From NCBI GenBank assembly GCA_013397845.1, contig VZTG01002339.1:248001-312000 (forward strand): DNA of 64,000 nucleotides, in the 5' to 3' direction. Source of the DNA: Melanocharis versteri. Its lineage: Eukaryota; Chordata; Aves; Passeriformes; Melanocharitidae. The position numbers were made by a program, and so were the translations under genes. The notes under the pieces were generated by a model. That model ran no database searches and was not told the origin of the DNA. It worked only from the letters and a program-made list of their open reading frames with translations. This document shows positions 42,125 to 54,999 of this stretch, in pieces (within the stretch, counting starts at the first letter, position 1; each line of letters starts with the position of its first letter).

Positions 42125-45100
42125 CTGTTAGAAGTTTCATGTCAAACTAGTGTAAATAGATGATCACAGAAGTCTCATTTCAACCAATCTCTTTGCTGAT
42201 GGCCTCAGTAAACCTTCCAAAATCCTCATAACTATAGAGAATACAAAATCCTTTTCCCTGATGGTGTTTTTTCCAGATAAACACATTTGTACATTTGTAC
42301 ATGACACACATTTGGGGAAAACAAGCCTCAGACAATAGATTTAATCCCTTAGTCTCTCTGGGCTTCAAACTTCATTCACCACAAAACAATTGGAAGAAAG
42401 GCCAGTCAATCTGCTAAGGGGAAATGTCCAGCTCCCCAGCAACTGAAGGACTGGTAGATGAGAAAGAAATGTGCACGTTTGGGAAAGAGAGTGGATAAGA
42501 AGATTTTGCATTCCTAATGGTTTTCATATAGAGCTAGAAATGCACAAGCAGGAAACCATGTCTGCCTTATTACATAACAGCAAGATGCTGGCAGTCCTTT
42601 GTGGTTTAAGTTCTCCTTTCACACACCCAGACTGTAAAATCCTACATGGCAATACATTGCTCTCCCACCTTTCTATAGGATTAAATGTGGTAAAATTGAG
42701 CATTAGACCCTTTCAAAATTTTCATTTCAAAGTGCTTTAAATGAGAGATGAATTAGACCATCTGGCTTAGGGAATTCAAATTACTTCCCACTCGCATTTG
42801 GTATTTAACTATAATTAGACCAATCTATCTGAAACTTTTCACTAGACAAACAAAAATGCCATTACACCCTTGGCCTGCATTTCTGTCCTTGCACATCATG
42901 ATGCAGTCCTAAAAGTACAGAGCTTTTGTTCCCTTGTCATCGATAGAATATTTTCACTTGCAGAAGTTGGAAATATGGAATAAAAAATATTTTATAAGAC
43001 TGCTATCGGCTCCAGAGTAGGATCAAACTTCCCATTCGATGCAACTTCATCTCCCTGCAGAAGAGCAGCCTGGGGGATAAAAAACCCACTGCACTCTGTT
43101 AGGTGTTGGCAGCTGAGGGTGACTGTAGCACTGACCTACAGCTGAAAGGACACTCGCTGCCCAGGGACTCCAGAAGTGGCATGTGGTAACAAATGTGGAT
43201 CCCACATGTTAATCTCCATTTTTAATTTGATTTCACAGCACAGCCATCTTGTCACAGCAAGAATGAATATAAATCTGCCTGTAATAGATATTCATTGCTT
43301 CTCTGTATATATATTCTACACACCACATAGAGTCATTTGCCAGTCGCTCTATAACAGGGAATTTCTAAATTAACTGAGAAAGAGTGATTCTATGTTAAGC
43401 TCTTTTTAGGCCACTTAACTTTTTTTTATACCAATTCAGGTGTAAAAATGTGAGAACTTGCTAATTATTATGTGTTTAGGGGATTAGCTAGGCTTCTTTT
43501 TCTTACATTTGACAGGCAAATCAGCTTTGCGATGCTGTGAAGTCTTCAGTGATAAAATGTTCCTCTGCATGTTGTCTTTTTTTTTTCTTTTTCTGTAAAG
43601 CAAACAAAAGTCTCCTACACCTGTTAAGGGCATTTTTTTCAGGATGGTAAATGGATTTAGAAACTTGCTTTCCTGTCATTCCAATGTTAACTCCTCAAGA
43701 TACTGTGGGGGAGACTGAGGTTCAAGATTAGCACTAAAAAGTATCTAAGGTGAAAGAACATGACCTTAGAGGAAACACAATCTGCATTACTTAGATTACA
43801 AGCAATTTATTAAACACATCCCTCAATATTTAGATAATAAGATAAGAATAACTTTTACTCAGGACATTTTTCTGTTCTTTCTCAGACAAAAATATTATTT
43901 AGCAGACAACGAGGAATTATTTTCAAACTGTGTAAAGACTTCTGTTTTGCTTCTGACCCACAAAAATTTGTAGAGAATAGGCCAAAAAAATCTGGTATCC
44001 CATCAATCATCCTTTTCCATGGAAATAGTACAAAAAGAGTTTCTTTTATCCTTAAGCTCCCACATCACATTGTAACTACTCACTTAATCAGAGGTCTTGC
44101 AGCATGTTGCCAGTCCCAGTCCCTGCTGTCACTAAAAGATATGTCTTTTTGTGCCATAAGTGTGAAGTTACTCAAATCCTGATTCTCTTTACTGCTCAGC
44201 CACAATAACCTTTCTTTCCAGACAGCTATCATACAATAAATATTTAAGCTACCTTATAAAGACAGACAGCAGAAAAAAAATCACTCTAAGATTTCTCTAG
44301 TGGTTTCACTTGTACTGGCTAAAAAACTGCTATTGAGACCCCTTGTGTGAAAGAAATGGGGAGAGGATTGCTTTCTCCTGTGACTGGGCTTACTAGTGAC
44401 ATTTGCTTTAATATTTCTGGGTGAAATCCAAATTACTTTTGCAAGTAGTCCAATGAAACTATGGCTGTTCCTGAATGGTGAAACTACATGAAGCTTTTAA
44501 TCCCAGATTTCTTTTAAAGTCAGATTGGTAGTGAAATAAATCAAGTAGCAGGAGAAAGAAACTGATTACTAAAGCCATTAGCAGGCAGGATGCATAGATG
44601 CAGAACAATGACATGGAAAACTTTGCAGTAACTTGCACCAATATGGAAATGGTAAAATCCCACAACTCTTTTTTACTAAAAGAAGAAAAAGCCAGATCAA
44701 CGAAAAGTACCAATCGAGTAAAAATCATGAATTAGAATAAAGTTTTGTTGAACAGCAGTGATCCGTGGCCTGTAGTAACGCTTGACAAGTAGAACAGTTT
44801 GCTCATATTCTTGAGTTAAAAATAATAAATGGCATGTGCTATACAGCACAGTCCCTTTTTTGGGAGAGGGAAGTATTGTGAATGTGTTCATACCAACTTC
44901 TGGCCTATCAATTCAAACTCCTTTCTACACATCTCATCTCCCCCCTGTATCCTGTCTCCACCAAAACTCCCTTCTCCAGAGAAAAGCAATAAAAAAAAAT
45001 TCTCTGGAATTCACCAATGGCCAGCAGAAACTCTCATCAAATAGGAACATGTGTCTGCTTTACGTATAAAACATTTGGTTACTCTGGTCTGTATCACATC

Positions 45101-45288
45101 AACACATGGATGGCTCAGAAGGAGCTTGGCTCCATTTCAGTAAGTGGTACTTAAATAATGAGGGCATTAAATAATGCACACTCTTTTCCAACACTCTGTA
45201 ACAGGAAACAGGTGAGGAAGAAGGGTTGACATGTACTAAAGATCAGTGATGAAGAGTGAATAGAAAATGTTTTTCTTGTTTCAATTTC
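42125..45288. other. Gene-free region between LTR and CR1
   Basis: Nothing was recognised except a short ACATTTGT tandem at 42283-42302. Open frames such as 42471-42740 plus and 44459-44728 minus lack motifs. Confidence 0.62.
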
Positions 45289-45470
45289 ACAGAATCAAAG
45301 AATGGCTGAGGTTGGAAGGGACCTCTGGACATCACCTTGCCCAACCTTCTGTTCAAACAGGATCACCTTGAACAGGTCACCCAGGACCATGTCCAGGTGG
45401 CTTTTGAATGCCCCCAGGGATAAAGATTCTAACACTCCTCTACGTTCATTTCAGAAAAAATTATGTTCAC
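45289..45470 (-). mobile_element. CR1 LINE 3' end, short fragment
   Basis: The sequence opens CACAGAATCAAAGAATGGCT and continues gaggttggaagggacctctgg, then 'caggatcaccttgaacaggt', 'acccaggaccatgtccaggt' and 'ggcttttgaatgcccccagg'. This is the reverse complement of another CR1 subfamily 3' end. It breaks off at about 45470, shortly after 'attctaacactcct'. Divergence is moderate. Confidence 0.88.
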
Positions 45471-47584
45471 CAGAAAAATTATGAAGCAGTCTTTAAAATG
45501 ATGCAAAAAGGAAAATAAATTTTGTTTTGGTTTTCTTTTTTTAATTTCTAATAAAGACTAAACCTAAAATTTTTGCCAGAAAGTTCTGTTGTGTTTTTAA
45601 ATTGTTTTTAGGGTCAAGATTGCTGATGGTCAAGATTTTAACAAGATTAGTGGTCTATATGATCAGGAGAAGAACTTAAATACAAATAGAACATTGATAG
45701 GTTTTTCCAAGTTATTGCATAGCACACATTTAATATTTAATATACGTACACTTGTGCAGTACTTTGCACATTTTAAAAGCAAAATGGGAAATTATGTAAT
45801 TAAATTTACCAAAATCTGGAACATATGCTATATATTAAAAACTTTAATTCCTGCAGTTATTTCTTTTTACTTAACTCTTTGTTTAGAAACAAGTCCTTCC
45901 TGTTTGTGTATTGCAATGGAGGATTTATGATCATTCTTCTCTAAGGAGAAATTAAAATTTATCTTCTGTGTAGCAAATGCACGCATGTAACATTCCATTT
46001 GTTCTGTCATCCAGTGTTCATCCAAGAGTAGTAACTACCACAGCTTTTCTGAAATCAACTCTTCATAGGATGAATTCCATTCTGAAGAAATAACCATAGC
46101 AATACCCATGTCCACTCAAAATTTTCATTAAACACTGCCTTCACAGATAGCATTAATCATAGCCCTGGCCCTAACCTTGCAATATCAAATAAAATGAAAA
46201 TCTTTTAATTATATTGAAAAGTTTCAGACTTTACCCTCAAAAATAAAGATGATAAATTTTGGTGTCCCAGAGGCTGCACATTAAAAATACCTAAATCTGC
46301 AAAGTGCAGGAAGACACTTAGTGACAATTTTGTGGACTGACACTATCTTTCTAAATATCTACATGCCAAATCACTAATTTCTGGTGGACTACTAAGAAAG
46401 GACAAATCCTAAGAACAAGCTAGTGTAAAACATCACCGCTACCATGTGAAACACCTTTGGCCACCACTCTTCAAGCCAACAAGTAAATGCAGAAAGGAAA
46501 GACACATGATCAGGGAAAAAAGCCCAAACAAGCATGTTTAAAGGAAATTTAAAAATTATTTCATAGGTAGAGTTCTGTATCAAAGAAAACAGCTTCCTAA
46601 AAATGCATATAAAAGAGCACACCTGAAGGCAGTACTAATCCTTCTTCTCTTCCATGAATCCTTCTTCTCTTCCATGAATAGACACATTTGGTCTTACAAA
46701 TAACTCTCCAAAGAAAATAAGAAGCCTAAAAGGGCTAAATAAAAACAATTAACTCTGAAACTTTAGGGAAAGGTCTGTCTCCTTTCTCTGCAACATCCCT
46801 GTGGGGACACAAATGGGATTTGACCCTAGCTGAACTTGGCCTTGTCCCTAAATACACACTGTGCACACTGAGGAAATACACTTAATCTGAAATGGGCAAA
46901 TGCCAAACGAGAAAATTCTGAGGACTGACTCTGAGATGAAAGAATTTTGGCAGCTCTTAAAAAATTTTAGGTCTGGAAAATATATGAGAAGGTTTCCAGG
47001 TGAGATTTGCAGCCTTTCCAAGTGTTAGCAATGTTCACAATAAATTTTAGTTAGTTACAACGCTGCCAGCACAGTCACTATGGCATTTTACAACTTCCAT
47101 TATGGGATTTGGCAGGTGGTGGCAAGTGCAGTTTTAAATTAAACTAAAGTAACTATGAGATACAGGTTTTGGATGTATACATTTCACCCTCTTGGAAAAA
47201 AAAAAAGAGGGAGAAAGAAAATATTAAAAAATCTCTTAAAACTGCCTTAGTTAAAAAGGCATGAATTACTTTTTACCCAGTAATAAAAATGTAATTAAAT
47301 AAATGAGTTTCAAATAATTTGAAATTAGCACTTCACCAGGATTGACATAAAAATCTAAGTTCTAATAGGAGTGCAGCATTAAATAATTTCTCATGAAAAA
47401 ATAAAATTACTTTTGAATTGCTATAAAGGTCTTTTTCTTCACAACTATTTTAGAGTAAATTATCAATGACTCCTTTATGCCAGTCAAATGCCATTAATGT
47501 CAAAAACCTTGGTGAAAGAAAGCTTACTATTTTTATATCCATTTTTTTTGAATACTGCTGGATGAGATCGTTAAGTAGGATAAA
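45471..47584. other. Gene-free region between two CR1 copies
   Basis: AT-rich, with the 20-bp tandem duplication at 46637-46676 and an A-rich run at about 47196-47210. No exon was recognised. Confidence 0.62.
46637..46676. repeat. Perfect 20-bp tandem duplication
   Basis: The 20-base unit AATCCTTCTTCTCTTCCATG occurs twice in direct contact with no mismatch, followed by a partial third start (AAT). The lack of divergence suggests a recent duplication or an assembly artefact. Confidence 0.95.
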
Positions 47585-47838
47585 CCAAGCAATAGGACAA
47601 GAGGCAACGGGCAGAACCTGAACATGAGGAAGAGCAACTTTACTGTGTGGGTGACTGGGCACCAGAACAGGTTGCCCAGAGAGGTGGTGGAGTCTCCCTC
47701 ACTGGAGATATTCAAGAACCATCTGGACCCAATCCTGTGCCTTGTGCTCTGGGATGACCCTGCTTGAGCAGGGAGGTGGGACCAGGTGAGCACTGTGGTC
47801 CCTTCCAACCTGACCCATTCTGGGATTCTACGTAATTC
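47585..47838 (+). mobile_element. CR1 LINE 3' end, plus orientation
   Basis: This fragment reads in the CR1 sense direction: 'caataggacaagaggcaacgg', a 'gaacatgaggaagagcaactt' block, 'gggcaccagaacaggttgcc', 'cagagaggtggtggagtctc', 'ggagatattcaagaaccatc', and finally 'tgtggtcccttccaacctga' with a degenerate attctgggattct tail. It is the only CR1 copy here on the plus strand. It lacks the 5' end and the coding regions, as most genomic CR1 copies do. Confidence 0.92.
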
Positions 47839-50800
47839 TGTTACACAGAATACCTATTCCAGCCAATAGGTCACGTAATATTATTTCTCCTGAGTATCCA
47901 GATGTGGGTTTCCCAGTCCTATTTGACAAGCGAAGGATAGTAAGCCCCTCAGGAGCACTTGCCTACCACTAAGTTTCCCTTTGAAGAATTTACAGTGAAA
48001 GTCAGCAATGGCAAGACACACGACCTGATTATTTGGACTTTTATAAAGAATTTGACAAATTTCCACTGGATAAGCCTCCTTTCAAGGAACATTCCAAAGA
48101 AACAAGTGTGACAGCAAAGAAAAGGTAGTATAAGAGGGAAAATAATAGTGTGAAATTTTTTGAGTCAATTGCTAATTCCCAAGGAATATGAAGTAGGCCA
48201 TCTCCTGCTGCACAAATCATATGTGAAGAATCTTCTGCTTAAAGAGATCTATTGAACATATGAAATACTGAGACCAAGAGCAACCTTGGAGCCTCCTGAC
48301 TGCTGCAGTAATTCCTAGATGAGTGGAATTATTTAGTGACAAAAAGGATAAAATAAAGGTGTAGAACAGATGTAGGTGCATGGAGAATTGATTTGTGCAG
48401 CAGACAGCTATTAGCTGTGATGAGTTTCAATAGGTAATAGCTTAAGAGAGTAGAAGAACAATGATCAGGCTCTTCACAATGAAAAAGAAATCTCGCCACT
48501 AAAATCACATTTAAAAATGTAAATAAGATATTACAGTTTAGCCAAGTAAGAAGATGTACAATTGAAAGTCATACCCGCTCTTTTTGTAGTCAAGGCCAAT
48601 TCTTCAGAGCATGTGTTGAACACTTCGTGAACCAGCTAAGAAGATACCACCTGAAGGCAAACTTGTAGGAAGGGAAGGATGTGTTTAAAAAGTTCCGGTT
48701 TGGTTCTTTTCAACAGCTTCAATAAGGAAAGTCAGGATCTACCATATGCTTTCATAGTTTGAAAAAGGACTAGAAGTCACTTTCTGGAACAGTGAATGAA
48801 TAAATCTGAGCAATGCCTAGAAGCCTATCTATAGGCATTAATTTTGTGAAGAAAAAGGCAGTCTTATAGACGTCATTAATAGTTGTTGATATTTTTGCGT
48901 AGGTATGTGTGTGGTCCATGTGCTGACCTGAATCTATTTTAGGGAAGAAATGACAGCAGCTTCTCTGGAAACAGTATCTGGTCTGGTAAAATTGAGAGGA
49001 AAGGGCTCAGATTACCACTACAAATAAACCATACCCCAAAGAACATGTTGTTGTAGGGGACTAAGAGAAACAGTAACTATTATCATAACTACTAATAATT
49101 TACATCAGTTCCCCTCTACTTTTTGCCATGTAGTGTCTGCTAGACAGCACTGCAACATACCTTTACTAAATCACAGCTGTGTGATGGTCTTCCGTGGGGC
49201 AAAGGCAAAGCTCAGCGGACATCGGTTCCTTTGGTTCAACGCATCACAACCAGATGCTCTGGTATTCTTATACTGAGTTGATGGTTATCTTCTGTGGCAT
49301 GTGAAATTGGTCCTACAGAACTCAAGGGAATGGAAGAAATGATACTGCAGCATATCAGCATACAGATTAAACACTTAAAAAAATTAATTCACATGTTGAG
49401 AGTTAGGAATTGCAATCCCTGTCTTAAAAGAGAGTGACCGGAATTTCTTCCCGTGAGAAAAATGTAGCTTTGGCAATTTACAGATGTTTGCTCCATGAGG
49501 TGCTGTAATCCCAGAAGCGTTTAAATTAAATGTTGGCTACAGATTGATGCAGATGAAGATCACAAAGAGCTGTTAGTTAAAGTAAGGAGGAGTAAGAGCG
49601 CTGTGAAGCTTTTTCACCCTCAACATGTTGCTCTTTTCCACAATTCTGTGGGTAGTTTGGTATTTTTTGCACCTCTGCCTTGTTTTCTTCTCCTGTTTAC
49701 AATATTATTTTTTTTGGTTGTTTGTTTTTTTAACAAAAGCTGGACCAAGAACACTTTAGAAAAATTAGAAACAAACCTCACAAGCACAATATTTATTTCT
49801 TTTTGAGATAGATAAAATGGTAGGGAAAAGCAGCTGGCTATTTTGGGCCGGTAAAACAAGGAGAAATGAAAAGTTGACACACCTGACAGAGCAAATACCT
49901 TCTGCGAAGACGTACAGAGACCAGAGAGGCCACTGTTGTGGGACTATCCAGTCTGTATAACCTCACTATGCCAAAAGAGAAACAATTCTTCCCTTTCTTC
50001 CACCACGCTTGGGCAAGCACGAGCAGCAGCACTACCACAAAGCCCTGCAGCAGGCACATGCAGCTCCCCTTCAGCAAACACAGCCTGTGTACAGCCGAGC
50101 CCTCTGGAGCCAGGTCGCAGCACAGCCGAGCCATCAGGGAGGGCAGCACAGACATGAGCTGCGCCAGGCAGCAGAGGTTTCCAAAACCCTGCCCTGCTCA
50201 TGACAGCACCGTTCACCCAAAGGATTCGGGGGCTGAACAGCGAGGTTCCTGCTTGCACGGAGAAAGAAAAACATCTATCTCTGTACAGCAGCAAATAATA
50301 AGAATTTTGTGTGATTTCGTTCCTACTGTTGAAGATTATTAGGCCTTTCTTTTCCCCACTGTTATGTAATGGTATTCAAGAAGCAGTGGAGTGGGAGACA
50401 ATTTAAAACAAACTGAACTCTAATTAACAGTAACAGACGTGTTACAGATTTGAAAAGGGAAAAAAAGAGAGCTTCTTTCACTCACTTTCTCATTATAATT
50501 GAAACCTAAGTATGACCAGACAACAGCTAACCAGGCAGCTAGAGCTTATGGTGAAAGTCAGATCTATGAATCATAGGAGTGAATGGTAAATTAGGGGATC
50601 TACTCATTACCTCTTTGGCCTTAAGATATTCCTTGCGTCAACACTGATGTTTTTTATCTTTACAAAACTGATACAGGAAGTTTACTTAGAAGGCAATACT
50701 TTTTCTGCCATTATTGCTGATTCAAACGAAAGTAACTATGCAGAGAGATAAAATAGTAACACCATTTTCACTACATGAAAATCAAACAATCTTAATGGAC

Positions 50801-52800
50801 AAGAGATACAACTGTCTATGGTATTATTCCACTTTTATTTCAGAATCCGAGTAAATTACCATTTATATAAACAAAAACTCTGGGCAATTCCTTGTACTGA
50901 GTCAAACAAGCATTTGTAATGGATATACTAAAGTACATCTGGACAAACACCTGCTATAAAACTACTTCTGAGGAACGACTTAATGTGTCAGTAATGTCCT
51001 CAGCTTCTGGGCTGCTTAATGGTGCAATTCCTACAGATGCCACTGTGGGAACTGAACTCATGTCAGCACTTACGTGCAATTTCTGATGTGAAGATATGCT
51101 AGAAGGCTACATAGCCTAATAAAAACGTGTGTGGTAAAATTATGAGGGGAAAGAGCAACATGAGCAATGAACTTAGAATCCTCAAACTTTTTTATTCAGT
51201 GACAGGGTCAGTCAGCTCCTCAGATACATAGATGCTGTCCCAATGCTGTCACATTCTAATGTTTCTCCTGCCTTCCTTTCCTTAGAACTTGCCTTACTTT
51301 CAGCATTACTACGTTGGGCGTTTTTTGTTTGTTTGTTTTTTTTGTTTGTTTTTGTTTTTAACTAGGAATTGTCCTCTCATGAGCAAAGATTATATTCAGG
51401 TACATTATATTTAGGTATATCTTCAAGGCATAAATTAAAACTATGGGTAGGTTTTCCTTACAAAATTATTAAGAGTCTTATCTAAATCATGCATTTTAAG
51501 CTGCTGTGCCTTCAAAAGAGCCTCCTTTCTATATCCTAGAGTTCTTACTGCTGAAGGTAATAGTCCTGCTCAACATTTGATTTCCTTTTTTCATTGGAAA
51601 CTAGTCTATGTTTCCAAACACATGGGGGAATTGAGGGAAACAAGTTCACTTGCACATGAAGAAACACAGACTGGCACCATCTCCTTGTGCAGTGCCATTT
51701 CACATTGTGCATACTCTGAGTTACACTAACCTATAAACTTGTGACGTCCATTGGGTCACAATTAATCACACGATGGCACAGCACAGAGACACTGGCTTTG
51801 CACAAATCTTCATGCTAAGCAAACACGAAAACTTCCCAACACAAAATAAATACATAAACTTCCCTATAGACACATTTGTTTTGTTCAGGTAGCTGCCGCA
51901 GGTGTTACAGCAATAAGAATTCTTAAGCCAATTTTAATCGTCTCATACTCAATACTAAAATGTTTGCCTCCTATGAACCAAACATGGTTTTCACAGTAAT
52001 TTTTTACTTTCAGCAAATTGGCTTGGGTTTTACTGGTGACATCTGTAAAACCATCTCTAGGTTTTGTTTACTTCAATAATGAATGCTTACACTAAAAAAA
52101 ACAAATAAAAACTTCACCCAACAGATTTTGAATTAAAGCATGTTTCAGTTCCTTAACACTAATGCAGCACAATGGAATTAATGTGCATAAATAAAATTTA
52201 CTATGGAAGTATAATAAAACTGAACAAGTTCTGAAGAAGTTTTGCATAATGCACAAAACCAATCAAATCTGAATTACAGTGTACTTTCAAAGAACTGTAT
52301 TATTCTTAAATAAGGAAAAAGAATCATGGCATTATGACTGTAAAACTGGATTCTTCCTATACATTGCTATTGCCAGGTGTTTTTTAAAACAAGAGAAAAA
52401 CTCAGTAATCTTTGCTAGCTATCAAACAAAATCAACATGTTTTAATTATCAATACTCTCTCCTGACACCCCAGTCTTGAGAAATCTTGTGACCCTGTAGC
52501 CCCCCCCAGGCACATGGAAATCAGAAGCATTACATTTACAGTAGGAGATCCAACTTCCTCTTCTTCACAGACACCGAAGTCCAGCAGACAATCTCACTGA
52601 AACCTGTCAGTATGTAAGTCTGTGAACTAAATAAACTAGAAAAAGGGAATTTGAGAGTCTTCCCAAAAATGTGTATCCGACATCAATGGCAAGACCTATA
52701 GAGCAGACCCTTAGTGCCTTGTGCTGGGTACAGCCAGCTCTTTCAAAACTACACTTGCCTTGTGAGCAGAATAATGAACCAGGTTGGAACAATATGTACT

Positions 52801-52822
52801 ATTATTATTATTATTATTATTA
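52801..52822. repeat. (ATT)n microsatellite
   Basis: Seven perfect ATT units, followed three bases later by the 17-bp palindrome TTCAGCAG-G-CTGCTGAA at 52825-52841. Confidence 0.93.
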
Positions 52823-54415
52823 AGTTCAGCAGGCTGCTGAATGCTCCATGAGTTTACAAAACAGCTATGAATGTCATGGGCAGAGAGGGTGAACAGGTGA
52901 CCTCTCTGTCCACCTTGATTTTAACTAATAAATTTCAACCACCTTGGTAAAAATGGCTACAGGCATGAGCACCAGTTTTGTGCATATCCCTGTCTGAAGT
53001 TTTAATCAAATTTTTCTGTGGAGTTCTGTGGAAAGCTGATGAAAAGATGCAAAAGGTCTTGAATTATTACTAACACTATGGAGATTCTTTTTAAAAATAG
53101 GCACACATATTTCACTTGTAAAACTCACCTTCAAGGGGACACATACTGTGCAGAAGTCTCTTTTTCAGGATTTGATGCAATTAGCATCTGAAACACAACA
53201 AAAAATTCAAGTGGAGCTGTCGTCTTTTAGGCTAGGCAACTCTTGTTTCCCATTCTTGCTCTGGTTCCTTAACTTCAGAGTAATTTCTACTGCCATTTAA
53301 CTGGATGAATTAACAAATTAGCACTCATCCTGCACAGCAAGTACAGAGACACTGTGTTACCAGAAATCCACTTGTGACAAAAGGTTTAATTCAGCATGTC
53401 CAGCATTGTATTTGCCTTTAGGAGGTTGCTGAGTTTTTTAAACCTTGTTTTAATTACTCACCCAGTGGTACCTGGCTAAGTTAGAGATTCTTCCAATCCA
53501 TGGTATTCTTCTTCACGTTAATACCAATCGCTCTTCACACAGGAACTTGCTGACAAACTATTTTATTGTCCACTGACCTAGCTGAAATGAAATTGTGAAT
53601 GATTTGCAACTAATGTATTTAAATTAGTTGAAAAAGGAATAAAAATAATTACAGTATTTCAAACAAATTTGTGCTTCCACGGCTTTATTTAAATCCAGTT
53701 CTCAAAAGTTTTTAGTAATTAAAAGCATATTCACTGCTTTCACAAAGAATCTGTAAATACAAATACTTTTTCATTTCCTGTGAAGCATAAAATTAATCCA
53801 CATCCTGATAAACTTTTATTATTCTACCTCGGCCGTGGAACTTTTAATAAGAATAAAGGAAATCCAGTTCTTGTCCATGTGCACAACGCAGGCAAAAATT
53901 TTCTTGCTGTCAATATGGTCCATCTTCCTCAGTCTTGTACAATAATCCAATTTTCATATAAGCAAACTAATGACATTAATTCATTTTCTTCTAAACGAAG
54001 CATATCTGTGCCTTGATCCAAAATACTCCTTTTGAAGACTATGTAATATTTTATTGCATTGAGCTTGGTATTCCCTACTTCTCAATGAAACTGAGAACTG
54101 TAATTCCACACATTCTCAGAAGACCACAAGGATTAATCACTGTGTGTGAAAATCCCCAAATTTATATCACTATCTTTGCATATCTATAAATACATGTGCA
54201 GAACTGTAAGATCAAAAGAAAACAACAAATGACAGCAACACTGTAAAAATAGTCAAGGGCTCTCAACTGCTTTCTGCATGACTGTAGTCATGAGCATAGA
54301 CATCTGTGCAAATTTTTGCATTTTATGGAAAGCAGGAAAAAGCTTCTGAATGGTTTAGGTATTTAGTACATTTATATTATCAGCCTTTGCCTTTATTTAT
54401 TCCAGCTGCACCTGA

Positions 54416-54442
54416 TTTCCTGCATTTCTTCAATGCAGGAAA
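54416..54442. repeat. 11-bp stem, 5-base loop inverted repeat
   Basis: TTTCCTGCATT and its exact reverse complement AATGCAGGAAA flank a TCTTC loop. It has no known role and lies downstream of the SPOCK3 gene body. Confidence 0.9.
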
Positions 54443-54999
54443 GAAGTGCACAGTGAAGTAGTTTCCGGTTCACTTGGTACCATGAAAGGTAAGCAACACC
54501 ACAGTATTAATCCACAGACAGTTACCTAGCTTTTAAAAAACAAAAGGATGTTTTCAAAGGAAGACTTACAGTGTATCAACGTCTTCTCTGGCTTTTCCTC
54601 AGGAATACGTAACAATCTGAGTTTTGTTGTTGCTGTTATAGTTTTGGAGCACAAAAATTACCCAAAATTATCCATATTCCCCACTGTCACTGTTCTTTAG
54701 TGAATTTAACTATTTTGACTTACTCCCGAATTTATGCTAAGTAGCTTTAATACTCAGGGACTAAAATGCATGCATACTCCCTCCTCTTTCAGTTCAGTAG
54801 GGAATTTTCAGGGAAGAAAGAATATAAACTTCTTTCATGCTCTTCTGTGTGACAGTTGTTTCCAGAAAGGTCTTCATACTGTAGTCCCTTTAGACAAAAC
54901 ACATTATGAATTCTCTTTAATTCTCCTAATATCACAAGTTTTATTGAAATGAATTTATAGTTTGTTATCTAATGACTACTTATCACATCAAAAAACCTC

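Larger units (their letters stand above)
47839..54999. other. Gene-free region downstream of SPOCK3
   Basis: Mostly AT-rich and featureless by eye. It contains a GC- and CpG-enriched island at about 49990-50240, a T/G low-complexity run at about 51321-51358, the (ATT)n repeat at 52801 and a hairpin at 54416. No transposable element was recognised. Confidence 0.6.

Noticed and set aside
47533..47808. Open frames on the minus strand across 47450-47808
   Set aside because: They read antisense through a plus-strand CR1 3' end.
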